64,000 nt of DNA, from positions 57,452 to 121,451 of the forward strand of contig NZ_CALFBQ010000001.1 in NCBI RefSeq assembly GCF_937951745.1, written 5' to 3'. This DNA comes from an uncultured Chloroflexus sp. Lineage in GTDB: Bacteria > Chloroflexota > Chloroflexia > Chloroflexales > Chloroflexaceae. Numbering within the stretch: position 1 is the first letter of the stretch; each line of letters opens with the position of its first letter. Shown here in pieces: positions 54,436 to 63,276 of the stretch. The notes beneath the pieces were generated by a model. It did not search any database and was not told the DNA's origin. It worked only from the letters and a program-made list of their open reading frames with translations. The position numbers and the translations under genes were made by a program.

Positions 54436-55257
54436 GTGCAATTGCGCGCGTTGGAAGAGCATATCGCCGGTGCGCCGGAGACTGATCAGACGTAGCCGCG
54501 GCGGATGTTGCGGGGCAAACCCAACGCCTTCGACCAAGCCGGGCCGGGGTGGCGCTGGTGGGGATGGATTGCCTACGATGATGGGGCTAAGCGTCAGAAA
54601 GACTTCGTCAATGAGTTGGGTGAAGAGCAGGGTGCCGTAGGTGCGCCCGCCGCCTTCGCTGAGGAGGGTGCGAATGCCGTAGCGTTGGCGCAGCGTTGCG
54701 AATGCAGCGGGCAGATCGATGTGGTTGTCAGCGCCAACTAGACACGTGAGTTGGGGGTGGGTGGCGAGCGCGCGTTCGGCGCCGTGGGAAGTGGTGATGA
54801 GAAAGAGTGATCGTGGCAAGGCAAGCGCAGCCGTCGCCGGCAACACACCGGTTGCCGAGAGGATCACCAGCGCCGGTAGCAGTGGCCGCTCTTCGCTGGC
54901 GCGCAAGGCGGCAAAAGCCGGCCAATCAACCAATTCCCCCGCTTCCCAACGATGGCGGCGAGCAGCGCGCAGGGTGGCGGCCCCGACGAGGATCGCATCG
55001 GCGCGAGCGCGCACCAATTCCATCAACCAGTGGTCGTGACGGCTATTGCGGCTGATCGCATTGCCGCTATTCCAACCCGGCTGGTTGAACGCGATCCGGC
55101 CATCGTGCGAGATGACGAAGTTGGTCCATACGGCGGGACGGTGCGCAGGAATTGTGGGCAGTCGCCAATCGCCGCTGTAGATGGCACGCAGCTCTGGCGG
55201 CAAACCGGGGCCGTGGTTGGGTTCCTCTTCAAACAAGAGGGTAAAAGGACTGATCAT
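54409..55257 (-). CDS. RibD C-terminal domain / dihydrofolate-reductase-like protein
   Basis: About 282 residues. The reductase fold marks are WTNFVISHDGRIAF, RADAILVGAATLRA, and LLSEGGGRTYGTLLFTQLIDEVFLTLSPIIVG (NADPH-binding and C-terminal region). A 40-residue extension precedes the domain. Such single-domain RibD-C proteins reduce riboflavin-pathway or other pterin-like intermediates; no deaminase domain is present. The start lies 11 bases after the end of the phosphatidylserine-decarboxylase-like gene, so the two are probably co-transcribed. Confidence 0.85.
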   Translation of the reverse strand: MISPFTLLFEEEPNHGPGLPPELRAIYSGDWRLPTIPAHRPAVWTNFVISHDGRIAFNQPGWNSGNAISRNSRHDHWLMELVRARADAILVGAATLRAARRHRWEAGELVDWPAFAALRASEERPLLPALVILSATGVLPATAALALPRSLFLITTSHGAERALATHPQLTCLVGADNHIDLPAAFATLRQRYGIRTLLSEGGGRTYGTLLFTQLIDEVFLTLSPIIVGNPSPPAPPRPGLVEGVGFAPQHPPRLRLISLRRTGDMLFQRAQLHFATVTETV

Positions 55258-55267
55258 GCAAATGCGC

Positions 55268-55936
55268 TCAGGCTACCACCGCCCCGAGCCGGCTCCGCCC
55301 GGCGAGTGTCCGATCACCCGGCGTCACCTGCGGTTCGAGCATATCACGCTGGATGTAGAGATCAACTTGCCCGCCAAACCGGACACTGGCGATGCGGGTG
55401 CCGGCGGCGAGGGTTGCGCCTTGGGTTGTCTCGCAGCGCAACCAACGCCCCAGTGGCGCGGCAATAATTGAGAGTAACACTGGCCCCCAAGCGGTCTCGA
55501 TACCGATGTAGAGGCGTTGGTTGCGTTCAGGAGCTTGCGGATCGCGCAACGGGCGGTAATCACCCCTGACCTGCTCGATGTACGCGACCCTGCCGGCGAT
55601 CGGAGCACGGCAGATCGGTACATCTAGCGGGCCGATCACTGTGGTAAGGCGGAGACAATCGCTATGAACGAAGCGATGTTCATAGACTTCGCGCACACCT
55701 TGGATGCGGCCATCGGCAATCGCAAAGACGGTGCGCGATTCGTCGGGCGGAATGCGGCGCGGATTACGGAAGAGTGCCGCTGCCAAGGCCGTGAGCGCCA
55801 AGGTTGCTGGCACCAACCGTGGTCGTAGCCCAAGGGCAAGACCGGTCAAGCCCAAGCCGATGCCGACCACGGCCGTCGCTTCGGCATCAAGGCCGGGCAG
55901 GGAAGGTTGGCGCTGATTGGTCATTGACTCTGGCAT
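55268..55936 (-). CDS. Phosphatidylserine-decarboxylase-like protein lacking catalytic Ser and His
   Basis: About 222 residues; ATGs at 55936 and 55924 are both possible. A membrane hairpin (about 15-50) precedes a domain with FRNPRRIPPDESRTVFAIADGRI, PERNQRLYI, and RFGGQVDLYIQRDM. In active enzymes the FGS serine is cut to form the pyruvoyl group, and a DVH histidine takes part; here the motifs read FGG and DVPICR. Phosphatidylserine-derived activity is therefore unlikely. It may have a structural or lipid-binding role in the membrane. The downstream RibD-C gene follows after ten bases. Confidence 0.8.
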   Translation of the reverse strand: MPESMTNQRQPSLPGLDAEATAVVGIGLGLTGLALGLRPRLVPATLALTALAAALFRNPRRIPPDESRTVFAIADGRIQGVREVYEHRFVHSDCLRLTTVIGPLDVPICRAPIAGRVAYIEQVRGDYRPLRDPQAPERNQRLYIGIETAWGPVLLSIIAAPLGRWLRCETTQGATLAAGTRIASVRFGGQVDLYIQRDMLEPQVTPGDRTLAGRSRLGAVVA

Positions 55937-56068
55937 ACATTTACCCGACGACTTGTGAAAGCATAACTCACGATGGTGTGATTCTAGCATGAAGGGGCAG
56001 CCTGCGCAAATGCTTTTCAGTTGTGACTATGGTTGATATGATGCAAATTACACTGACCACTTTCCATA

Positions 56069-56097
56069 TTGACGCGGTGTGTCAGATTGATTAAACT
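56069..56097 (+). promoter_or_regulatory. Promoter of the CBS gene
   Basis: TTGACG (56069-56074), a 17-base spacer and TAAACT (56092-56097). It gives a leader of about 45 bases before the ATG at 56149. The -10 is weaker than the -35. Confidence 0.5.
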
Positions 56098-56148
56098 ATA
56101 GCAATCATGATTGGTTGCGGAATCTTTGTGTCGTGAAAGGAAGGTCCC

Positions 56149-56550
56149 ATGGAGCGGACGGTTGGCGAGGTGATGCATGTTGGTGTGTTGACCTGCCGGC
56201 GCGAGACCCCGATCCAAGATGTCGCCCGTCAGATGTCAGAGCAGGACATTAGTGCCTTGGTCGTCGTTGATGATGAGGGATACATGGTTGGTCTGGTTTC
56301 GCGGACCGATCTGGTCAATGCACGTTTGTATGAACAGTATTGGAAGCATTGGCGTGGTTTGACAGCCGGCCATATTATGATTACTGATGTAGTTTCGGTT
56401 ACACCGCAAGACACGCTAGAGCATGCCAGTCGCCTGATGATGGAACGCCGGATTCATCGGGTGGTGGTGGTCGAACCCGGTGAAAAGGGGATGCGCCCGA
56501 TTGGTGTGTTGTCGGTGACCGATGTGGTGCGCGATATTGCCAACGAGTAA
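56149..56550 (+). CDS. CBS-domain-pair protein
   Basis: About 133 residues, with AAAGGAAGG before the ATG. Two CBS motifs are present: MERTVGEVMHVGVLTCRRETPIQDVARQM...LVVVDDEGYMVGLVSRTDL, and AGHIMITDVVSVTPQDTLEHASRLMMERRIHRVVVVE...GVLSVTDVVRDIA. The pair should form one Bateman module that binds an adenosine nucleotide such as AMP, ADP or ATP. There is no attached enzyme domain, so it probably regulates another protein. It is followed by a hairpin and repeats. Confidence 0.93.
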   Translation: MERTVGEVMHVGVLTCRRETPIQDVARQMSEQDISALVVVDDEGYMVGLVSRTDLVNARLYEQYWKHWRGLTAGHIMITDVVSVTPQDTLEHASRLMMERRIHRVVVVEPGEKGMRPIGVLSVTDVVRDIANE

Positions 56551-56578
56551 CAGCGGGTTGCTCTATCGCTGCAACGCG

Positions 56579-56609
56579 CGTAAGGGCGGGTTTCAAACCC
56601 GCCCTTACG
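56579..56609. terminator. Hairpin after the CBS gene
   Basis: A 14-bp stem (CGTAAGGGCGGGTT with AACCCGCCCTTACG) with a 3-base loop. It starts 28 bases after the CBS stop codon. Confidence 0.7.
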
Positions 56610-56628
56610 TGCTAGACGCGGGGTGCTA

Positions 56629-56783
56629 GCAGCCTTCAGCAACGTCCCTTCGCGGGCCAGCGGCCCGCGCTCCGAGAGAAGAGGGCGGGTGGCCCGCCCG
56701 CCTGTGACCCGTTCCAAGGGTAGTAAGGGGAGCGCAGGCAGCCTTTAGCAACGTCCCTTCGCGGGCCAGCGGCCCGCGCTCCG
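56629..56783. repeat. Two 46-bp direct repeats with internal hairpin
   Basis: 56629-56674 and 56738-56783 are identical at 45 of 46 bases and lie 109 bases apart. Each contains GCGGGCC-AGC-GGCCCGC, a strong stem-loop. They fill the gap between the CBS gene and the leftward membrane-protein operon. They look like copies of a dispersed GC-rich repeat. Confidence 0.85.
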
Positions 56784-56849
56784 TGGGATAGGGAAGCACG
56801 GACGGCTTGATCGCCGGTCGCGGCTCGTAAGCAGCACCAAACCCGCAAT

Positions 56850-58835
56850 TCAATGCAGATAATCCCTGATCTGACTAACCCACAGGAGTGCTCCCTGCCC
56901 GATAATTGCCATCAGCCACACGGCGACAGCAACACGCCCCCATGCGGCGCGCGCAGCCAGCCGGTCAAGTGCAATGCCAGCCGGGATGCACAGTGCCGGG
57001 TAGAGGAAGAGCATCCAGCGCAACCCTTGATCGGCGAAGAGGAGCAGGACAAGGCCGCTGAGCGCGCCGCCCCACCACGCGCCGAGCAGCCAGCGAAGTG
57101 CGGTCGTCGTTGGTTGCTGGGTGCGCCAGATAATCCAAAGACCGATCAGATTGGCCAGCGCCAACCCCAACGGCACCGGTAATCCACGCCGTTGCGGCGG
57201 TTGCAAGCCGGTAAGGGCAAGGAGGGTTTCGGTGGTGATCTGCACCGGCGTTTGCCCGCCGATCGCCCCTTGCCCCCTCCGCCCGCTGATCAGTTCGAGG
57301 TATACTGGTGTGGTGTACATTATGATCAGGGCCAACGCTACCCCCCCAGCAGCGGCGATGAAGAGGCGGGCCGGCGTGACGATTGCCGCTGACTGCCGCC
57401 ACGCCAACAACCATGCCCAGCCGATCAGGAAGCCAAAGCCGAGCGTCACGCCGGAGTGGGCCATTAAACCGGCGGCAATCGCGAGCGCCAAGCCGCTTAG
57501 CGCCAGCCAGTGGCTTCTGTTCGCTGCTGTGCCAAGACTAAGCCCGAGCAACGCCGGCACGATCAGGGCTTGCCCGCCCACGTTGGCCAGCTCGCCAATC
57601 GCCAATGCTTCGAGCGCTTGGGTGGCAAACAGGTAGCAAGCGGCGCTCAAGAGTGCGGCCCGCTGCCCGAATTCGGCTTGCCGTACCCACCACCAGATTG
57701 CTACACAAAAGAGACTATCAAGGGCAGCGGCCACGATCGTCACTAATAGCCGGCGAGTGGCAAAATCGTCGCCAAACAGGATCTGGAAGGGGAGGGCTAT
57801 GAGGTAAAAACCGGCTGGATACGGCGCTAAGCCCCCGCCGGCTTCGGCGGGCAGGCCGGCCGTGAGAAAGACGTGACCGAGACCGAACCGCAAGAGGTTA
57901 TTCGCGTGAAATCCAGCGTCGCTGCTGATCGCATGCGGGTGGAGCAAGCCGGCCAAGCGCACAATGAGGGCGAGCAGCGCCAGCCCAATCGCTGGCCGCC
58001 ATGCCACTTGCTGCGGCCAGCGCAGAGCGAGGCTCACGCTGACAGCGGTTGCGCCGGCGCTTAGCGCCGCCAGAATCGGTGTCAACAGCGCAAATGCTGG
58101 TCGCGCCAGCGCAATCGCCATGATCGTCGCCAAGCCGCCGATGCCGATGACGCTCAACCCCCACCGGGGCGAGAGCGCAGACATTTGTCCCCACACCCAT
58201 GCTGCCGCGAGGGTCAGCCCAATCCAGCCGAGTTGGCCCCAATCTGGTGCGCGCCAGCCGCCGATCGTCTGCACGCGCACCTCGCGCAGCAAGAAACCCA
58301 GTACGCGCGGATCGCCGGCTGCTTGGAACGAATCGCTGCGCATGACCAGCCGTACTGTGCCGTCTGCCGGCAAGAGCATCATATAGCGCCGAATCTGCCC
58401 TACTGGCAGCTCAAAGGCCACTGGCGGCGCAGTGCCGGCCTGCCATTCGGTAGCAGTTGGCGCACCGTCAGGCCTCCCGCCTTGCGCGCGTACCTTCACC
58501 AGCCAGTATCCACCGCCAAGGCCGGGCAGGCTGATCACACTCGCCGGTTGCGTCCAGCGGTAGGGGTCAGCAGCGCCGGGCAATTCCCACCATGCTGCCA
58601 CCGACGGCAGTGCTGGTTCGGAAGCATGCACCATCTGCAAGAAGGGAGCATCGTCCTCGCGCCGGCGGGTAAGCGGATCGCCGCCAACGGCAAGGTGGAC
58701 GCTGAGCGGGGTTTGGTAGGCTGCGCCACACCCTAGCAGTATCAGCGCCACTAAGAACAAGGCAGCCTGCCAATTCCGGCGCACCTGCGCTACTAGCGCA
58801 ACAGGCGGTTCTGCGATGACTTGCGCCGGAGTCAC
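56850..58835 (-). CDS. Large multi-spanning membrane protein (GT-C-like)
   Basis: About 661 residues. The GTG at 58835 overlaps the stop of the upstream SMR gene as GTGA and is preceded by GGGGAG nine bases upstream; a GTG at 58853 is in frame but less likely. One helix at the N-terminus (ALFLVALILLGCGAAY) is followed by about 190 extracytoplasmic residues and then some eleven helices. The RFGLGHVFLTAG loop and HPHAISSDAGFHANN give an Asp after the second helix set, where GT-C enzymes keep catalytic acids. It may transfer sugars from a lipid carrier outside the membrane. It forms a coupled operon with the SMR protein and methyltransferase. Confidence 0.72.
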   Translation of the reverse strand: MTPAQVIAEPPVALVAQVRRNWQAALFLVALILLGCGAAYQTPLSVHLAVGGDPLTRRREDDAPFLQMVHASEPALPSVAAWWELPGAADPYRWTQPASVISLPGLGGGYWLVKVRAQGGRPDGAPTATEWQAGTAPPVAFELPVGQIRRYMMLLPADGTVRLVMRSDSFQAAGDPRVLGFLLREVRVQTIGGWRAPDWGQLGWIGLTLAAAWVWGQMSALSPRWGLSVIGIGGLATIMAIALARPAFALLTPILAALSAGATAVSVSLALRWPQQVAWRPAIGLALLALIVRLAGLLHPHAISSDAGFHANNLLRFGLGHVFLTAGLPAEAGGGLAPYPAGFYLIALPFQILFGDDFATRRLLVTIVAAALDSLFCVAIWWWVRQAEFGQRAALLSAACYLFATQALEALAIGELANVGGQALIVPALLGLSLGTAANRSHWLALSGLALAIAAGLMAHSGVTLGFGFLIGWAWLLAWRQSAAIVTPARLFIAAAGGVALALIIMYTTPVYLELISGRRGQGAIGGQTPVQITTETLLALTGLQPPQRRGLPVPLGLALANLIGLWIIWRTQQPTTTALRWLLGAWWGGALSGLVLLLFADQGLRWMLFLYPALCIPAGIALDRLAARAAWGRVAVAVWLMAIIGQGALLWVSQIRDYLH

Positions 58836-59257
58836 GACTTGCCGCTCCCCCACGTAATCACGATCACGCCGATCACAATGATCATGGCTCCCACGAGACG
58901 CATTATCGTGATTGGCTCGTTGAGCAAGACTCGTGAGGGGATCAGGATAATGACATAATTAAGCGCCAAGAGCGGATAGGCGAACGAGAGATCAACCCGT
59001 GAAATGACCCCCAGCCAAAAGATGGCTCCGCCAAAGACGAGAGCAAAGCCGAGAATGACGCGCCAGTCAGTGAATGTCGCCCAAAGCACCCGCGGTTCGA
59101 GCGAGAACGCGCCAACGTGAGTTGTAACGTGGTTCATGCCGATCTTGAGCAACACCTCACCCGTTACAGTGAGGGCGCTGGCCGTAATTAATAGCGCGAG
59201 CACCAGCAGCATAGTACGCACTTTGGTTGAGACAGCGAATAAAGGTTTCATCATCAT
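58832..59257 (-). CDS. Small multidrug-resistance-type/EamA-like transporter
   Basis: About 141 residues. The ATG at 59257 overlaps the upstream methyltransferase stop (ATGA). Four hydrophobic segments are visible, with LLALLITASALTVTGEVLLKIGM at the first helix, the membrane Glu that is typical of the SMR family, and YPLLALNYVIILIPSRVLLNEPITIMRLVGAMIIVIGVIVIT at helices 3-4. SMR and ArnE/ArnF-like proteins exchange small cations or flip lipid-linked sugars. The neighbours (methyltransferase and GT-C-like protein) favour a lipid-linked sugar role. The partner may be a second copy of itself. Confidence 0.87.
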   Translation of the reverse strand: MMMKPLFAVSTKVRTMLLVLALLITASALTVTGEVLLKIGMNHVTTHVGAFSLEPRVLWATFTDWRVILGFALVFGGAIFWLGVISRVDLSFAYPLLALNYVIILIPSRVLLNEPITIMRLVGAMIIVIGVIVITWGSGKS

Positions 59258-59868
59258 GGTCGCCGGCGGAGAACATACACGGCGTAATCGCAAATTCCAG
59301 ATCGGAGGTGATAGTTGCGCGCGATATCAAAGCCATCGCCGAACATCGCCTGATAATCGGCATCGTGCCGGATATAGCCGCCGCGATCGAGCGCATGCAT
59401 GAGGTGGCCGAACGGATTTTGGCCGGGTGGCGGCGGCGTATCTTCCATCACCAGCACTGTGGCCCCCGGCCGCATCACCCGGTAGACTTCGCGCATCACA
59501 GTGTGGGCAGTGGCGTCGGGCAGATGGTGTAATACGCCAAGAATGAGACCGGCGTCAAACGTCTGATCGGCGAACGGCAGCGCGTCGCCGCTGGCGGCAA
59601 GGTACGTTCCTGGCCGGCGTTGGATCGCAAAACGGAGATAGGTGAGCGATGGATCAATGCCGACATAGCGATGCGGTGGAAAATCGGCTGCAAACTCGCC
59701 GGTACCGCAGCCGAGATCAAGAAACCGGCGGTGGTCGCCGCGCCACGGGCGCAGCTCGCGGGCAATGGCTAGATGTTCGCCGGTAAAGCCGGCTTCGGCC
59801 AGCCAGCGCAGTCGGTTCCACAGTTCAGGAGTGGCGCTTAAGCGGTTGAGGACAGGATTAAGCATCAT
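59254..59868 (-). CDS. Class I SAM-dependent methyltransferase
   Basis: About 204 residues from the ATG at 59868. SAM-binding motif I is FLDLGCGTGEFA, motif II VGIDPS, motif III GDALPFAD followed by FDAGLILGVLHHLPD, and a post-motif VYRVMRPGATVLVMED. The substrate is not known; the operon with SMR and GT-C-like genes suggests a lipid or sugar acceptor. The stop overlaps the next ATG by four bases. Confidence 0.88.
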   Translation of the reverse strand: MMLNPVLNRLSATPELWNRLRWLAEAGFTGEHLAIARELRPWRGDHRRFLDLGCGTGEFAADFPPHRYVGIDPSLTYLRFAIQRRPGTYLAASGDALPFADQTFDAGLILGVLHHLPDATAHTVMREVYRVMRPGATVLVMEDTPPPPGQNPFGHLMHALDRGGYIRHDADYQAMFGDGFDIARNYHLRSGICDYAVYVLRRRP

Positions 59869-60052
59869 AGTTAACCAGTCTTCAATTGAGGCACCGGCAA
59901 TGGTAGCCTGTGCTAGGCCGTTGCTGGCGAAATGTCGATGTGCATACGACGATCATCACATCCGTAGCGAGGGAGGCAGCCCCTATAGCAACCTTTGTCG
60001 CAGCCGGAGTGATGATACCGGTTGCGATGACGCAGCAGTGAGCGTGATTACG

Positions 60053-60790
60053 TTATACCCGCGCCAGCGCAACGATAGACAACCCAAATGGCCATTTCCC
60101 GCCACGCCCAATGTACGCCGCTTCGAGCATCATTGGCAGGCGTAACGCAGCATTGACCGGGCGCGAGGGCAACTCCATCGCCGACGCAGTCTGCGGTTCC
60201 GGCAACACCCGCTCAAGTAGGCGCACCGCTGCCGAGATCGGGAAGAGCAGAGTTAGCGCGTAGGTAAGCTGTTCGACGGTAAAGCCGTTCTCACGCAGCA
60301 ACCGCGCTACTTCGCCAGCAGTGTAGCGGTGGCGGGTATGGACTTGGCGATCATGGCGCGAGCGCAGCCATTCGTAGGCCGGCAACCGGATGAGCAGCCG
60401 GCCATCACGGCGCAAGACCCGCCGCATTTCGGCTAGCGCCTGCCGCTCGTCGATCACAGCGCGATGATACAACACATCGAACGATGTGACGAGATCAAAG
60501 CTGTGATCGGCAAATGGTAGTTGCAGTACCGACCCGCGCGCCAGCCAGCCCGGAATGCGTCCGCGCGCGAGCGCGAGCGCTGCGGTGGCGAGATCAAGCC
60601 CAACCACGGTGCCGTAACGGCGCAAGAACAGTGCGTCGCCACCCGTGCCGCAGCCAGCATCGAGGATGCGCAGATCGCGTCGTCCGCCAAATACACGGTC
60701 AAGCATCGCGGCATTGATAGCCCGCATGCCGCCGTACCACCAGTGTTGCAGCTCGACCGCTGCCATTGTTGTGTACTCGTTCTTTTCCAT
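60053..60790 (-). CDS. SAM-dependent methyltransferase, likely leaderless
   Basis: About 245 residues. MEKNEYTTMAAVELQHWWYGGMRAI is the usual start of a methyltransferase family linked to polysaccharide loci, so the ATG at 60790 is preferred. Motif I ILDAGCGTGGDALFL, then VVGLDLATAALA, LQLPFADHSFDLVTSFDVLYH and RVLRRDGRLLIRLPAYEWL are seen. The C-terminal 80 residues contain a predicted amphipathic membrane contact. A strong promoter places the transcript start about five bases before the ATG with no ribosome site, which implies leaderless translation. Confidence 0.88.
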   Translation of the reverse strand: MEKNEYTTMAAVELQHWWYGGMRAINAAMLDRVFGGRRDLRILDAGCGTGGDALFLRRYGTVVGLDLATAALALARGRIPGWLARGSVLQLPFADHSFDLVTSFDVLYHRAVIDERQALAEMRRVLRRDGRLLIRLPAYEWLRSRHDRQVHTRHRYTAGEVARLLRENGFTVEQLTYALTLLFPISAAVRLLERVLPEPQTASAMELPSRPVNAALRLPMMLEAAYIGRGGKWPFGLSIVALARV

Positions 60791-60801
60791 AACCGGGGCG
60801 G

Positions 60802-60830
60802 ACTATACCAGATGGCGGGCAAGCTGGCAA
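60802..60830 (-). promoter_or_regulatory. Promoter giving a leaderless methyltransferase transcript
   Basis: Minus-strand TTGCCA, 17-base spacer, TGG-TATAGT (60807-60802). Expected start near 60795, five bases before the ATG at 60790. Confidence 0.6.
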
Positions 60831-61013
60831 GTGGCGCTATGTCTAGCCGCCCGTTTCTGGGTTGCAGTGCGCCGCTATGCCGTGTGCAGTGCAGCGCATT
60901 CTGCTGTCGGTTACGGTGACGCTATTCCCCGCAATCGCGAGAACGATACCAATCGAGAATTGAAAAAACAGCCTGCTCTCCGCTCGTAGTCGTGCATGGG
61001 GGTTACTCCAACT

Positions 61014-62012
61014 CTACCCCAACCCAACCGGCGAGCGCAACTGCCCCAGTTCAGTGCATTCGATCACGACCTCGTCGCCGGCGCGCAACCATGGGCCGTC
61101 GTCGCCAAACAGATCAAGCAGACAGCCGCCGGTGGCTACGCCACTAACGATCACCTCACCGGGGTAGAGCATCGTATTACGGCTGGCAAATGCGATCAGC
61201 TCGGCGAACGACCACCGCATGAGCGCCGTATTGGCGCGGCTCAGCTCACGACCGTTCAGCAGCAGCCGCAATTCCAGCAGCAACCGGCCATCGTCATCGC
61301 GGTAATATTCTAGTTCGTCGGGCGTCACCAGCCACGGGCCAAGCGAAGTGGCGCGATCGCGCGGGCGGAGTGATGCTACCAGTGGATCGCGGATCGTCCA
61401 CGCATTGACCAACAGATAGCCGGCGATGTACGCATCGGCATCTTCCGGCGCAATATCGCGCCCGGCCCGTCCGATGACGCATCCAAGCGCCATACCGCAA
61501 TCGAGCGGTTCGGTCATTGGCAGCTCGATCGGTTCGTCGGGGCCAAGGATGGCGGTATGGCTGGCGAAGCGAAATGCGGGCCAGTTGCGGTCGCCAATCC
61601 AATACCCAGCCGCTTGGCGTATCATCGCAGTGCGATCATCGGTGAGCGCATCAAACTCGCGCAACGAAACCACTTGCGGCAAAGGGGCGACAAAGCGTAC
61701 TTGGGTGGTCGGGATTACCAGTGCCGTATCGCCGATGGTCAATCCCTCGTGCCAATTGAACTCGCCGAGCGGCGCTTCTGACGGATCGGCGCCTCCCATC
61801 ACATTGATCACCGCTTGTACGATATCGGCGGCGGTAGCGATGGTGACATCGGGGTGATCGCCACGCAACAGTGAGAGCATATCCCACTGCGCTGCGGCAG
61901 CCTCTTCGCTGACCAAAGCCGCCCCTGCGGCTACATCGATAATCGCGTCGCCGATCATTACCCCAGCCTGCGCGGTTGTGCCAGCAGGCGGAATGAAACT
62001 GACCAATCGCAC
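61014..62012 (-). CDS. FAH-fold protein with lost metal ligands
   Basis: About 332 residues. AAGGAG sits directly against an ATG at 62018 but six bases before the GTG at 62012, so the GTG is chosen; the protein then begins MRLVSF, as is usual in the family. The fumarylacetoacetate hydrolase C-terminal domain is clear (GYWIGDRNWPAFRFASHTAILGPDEPIELP, LGPWLVTPDELEYY, GEVIVSGVATGG). The metal-binding DxExE site reads DCGMALG and the later Asp position reads NAWTIRD, so three metal ligands are gone. It may bind a substrate without catalysing the usual C-C cleavage. The gene stands alone. Confidence 0.85.
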   Translation of the reverse strand: MRLVSFIPPAGTTAQAGVMIGDAIIDVAAGAALVSEEAAAAQWDMLSLLRGDHPDVTIATAADIVQAVINVMGGADPSEAPLGEFNWHEGLTIGDTALVIPTTQVRFVAPLPQVVSLREFDALTDDRTAMIRQAAGYWIGDRNWPAFRFASHTAILGPDEPIELPMTEPLDCGMALGCVIGRAGRDIAPEDADAYIAGYLLVNAWTIRDPLVASLRPRDRATSLGPWLVTPDELEYYRDDDGRLLLELRLLLNGRELSRANTALMRWSFAELIAFASRNTMLYPGEVIVSGVATGGCLLDLFGDDGPWLRAGDEVVIECTELGQLRSPVGLG

Positions 62013-62622
62013 TGTCATCTCCTTACATCGAGTAGATACGGCCTACTTGTCCGCAGACCATCGCCGTTGTTGCGCGAGAGCGGTTGGTGCTTAGCTCTGC
62101 GCTGCGCTCTGCTATCGCAGCAAGCTCTGTCGAAGGCGTGCGCGATCCACCAAACAAATGTCGTTGCCAAACTCTTGTCCTTCCACCCTCACGCTCGACG
62201 TGCCAAGTGCATCAACGGTTGCAATAGCGATTAGCAAACCTCAAGCGCATGCGCTTGCTTGCTGACGGAGATGGTCTCGCCAACTGCGGTGGTGCGCAAT
62301 GCAAAGGGAACGATCATCGAACATGTTACTGATAGCTTTCACCTGTGATTTGCAACCATGCTCACCGTGCAATGAATGATGGAAGCAATTGCCAATGTTG
62401 GTGTAAGGGCTGCAATGCTCAGCGCCACAATGATAGCACCATATCGGCAAATAATTTCGTCCGGCTTCAATGGCCTAGCGACAGCGAATGAAGTAAAGAT
62501 GCACACATCTATGCCCCAATTTGTTCACTTTTCCTCTAGGCAAGCGTTCTTGGATGTGGTAATATATTTCATATAAACAATACTTGTACATGGTGATCAA
62601 AAGCACATGGAGCACGAACATC
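62013..62622. other. Intergenic region, no gene accepted
   Basis: About 610 bases between the FAH-fold gene and the membrane-protein gene. Two short frames (62241-62450 minus and 62376-62576 plus) lack ribosome sites and family similarity. A slightly A/T-richer stretch with TATATTTCATATAAAC at about 62563-62580 could hold a promoter for the downstream gene. Confidence 0.4.
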
Positions 62623-63276
62623 ATGGAGTACGAGCTGACCGAACAAAGCGCCCTCAGTCATTTAGATCAGTACATCTTGCTCTACTGGCTCATCTCGTTA
62701 GTCATAGGCATCCCCTTGTTGGGTGATTGGCTGAAGAGTTGGCATGTGCCTGTGACCTTGGCGAACCCGTGGTTTGTGGTGTTCTTGCTGGCTAGTTTTG
62801 CCTTTAGTCAAGTCTTGTATGTGCTGGTCGCTCGCCATGATGGTCGCCCATTCCTGTGGGGGCCAACCGTGATATTCAGCATTGGCAACGGTGTGATCGA
62901 GACGTTTGCCTTTGCAGTGGTATATCGGATTGGCGCGTGGATCGGCGACGGAATTGCGATGCAGTTCTGGCCGGGGATGGTGGGGCCGCTCGGTTTTGCG
63001 ATTGGGTTTACTGCCTTCGTCATTTACGGCGGTGTGATTCATGGTATGTTTTGGCTGCAATACCTGCCGCCCCATCTCGACGATTCGCCGCAATCGATGC
63101 GGATTCGCAAGTTGCGCCCACTCGCCGAGATGGCGCTCGTTTTGGGTTGGAGCCTCTGTTTTTATCTGTATCAAGATATCTGGACGGTGATCTTCATTCA
63201 TATTTTGGTCGATCTTGGTTTGATGCTGCGCGTCCGCCCGCCAGTCTTTCTCGGCGCCAGTCGGTGGATGGCGTAA
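62623..63276 (+). CDS. Integral membrane protein of unknown function
   Basis: About 217 residues from the ATG at 62623; an in-frame TTG at 62584 is the outer alternative. Six hydrophobic segments are visible, among them LLYWLISLVIGIPLLGDWL, WFVVFLLASFAFSQVLYVLVA, FAIGFTAFVIYGGVIHGMFWL and VLGWSLCFYLYQDIWTVIFIHILVDLGLML. A His in VIHGMFW and a His in FIHILVD sit within membrane segments, as in the CPBP/CAAX protease family, but the EExxxR motif is missing. Function unknown. Confidence 0.75.
   Translation: MEYELTEQSALSHLDQYILLYWLISLVIGIPLLGDWLKSWHVPVTLANPWFVVFLLASFAFSQVLYVLVARHDGRPFLWGPTVIFSIGNGVIETFAFAVVYRIGAWIGDGIAMQFWPGMVGPLGFAIGFTAFVIYGGVIHGMFWLQYLPPHLDDSPQSMRIRKLRPLAEMALVLGWSLCFYLYQDIWTVIFIHILVDLGLMLRVRPPVFLGASRWMA

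Noticed and set aside
62241..62450. 69-residue Cys/His-rich frame on the minus strand
   Set aside because: No ribosome site, no zinc-ribbon spacing, and it lies in an otherwise non-coding gap.
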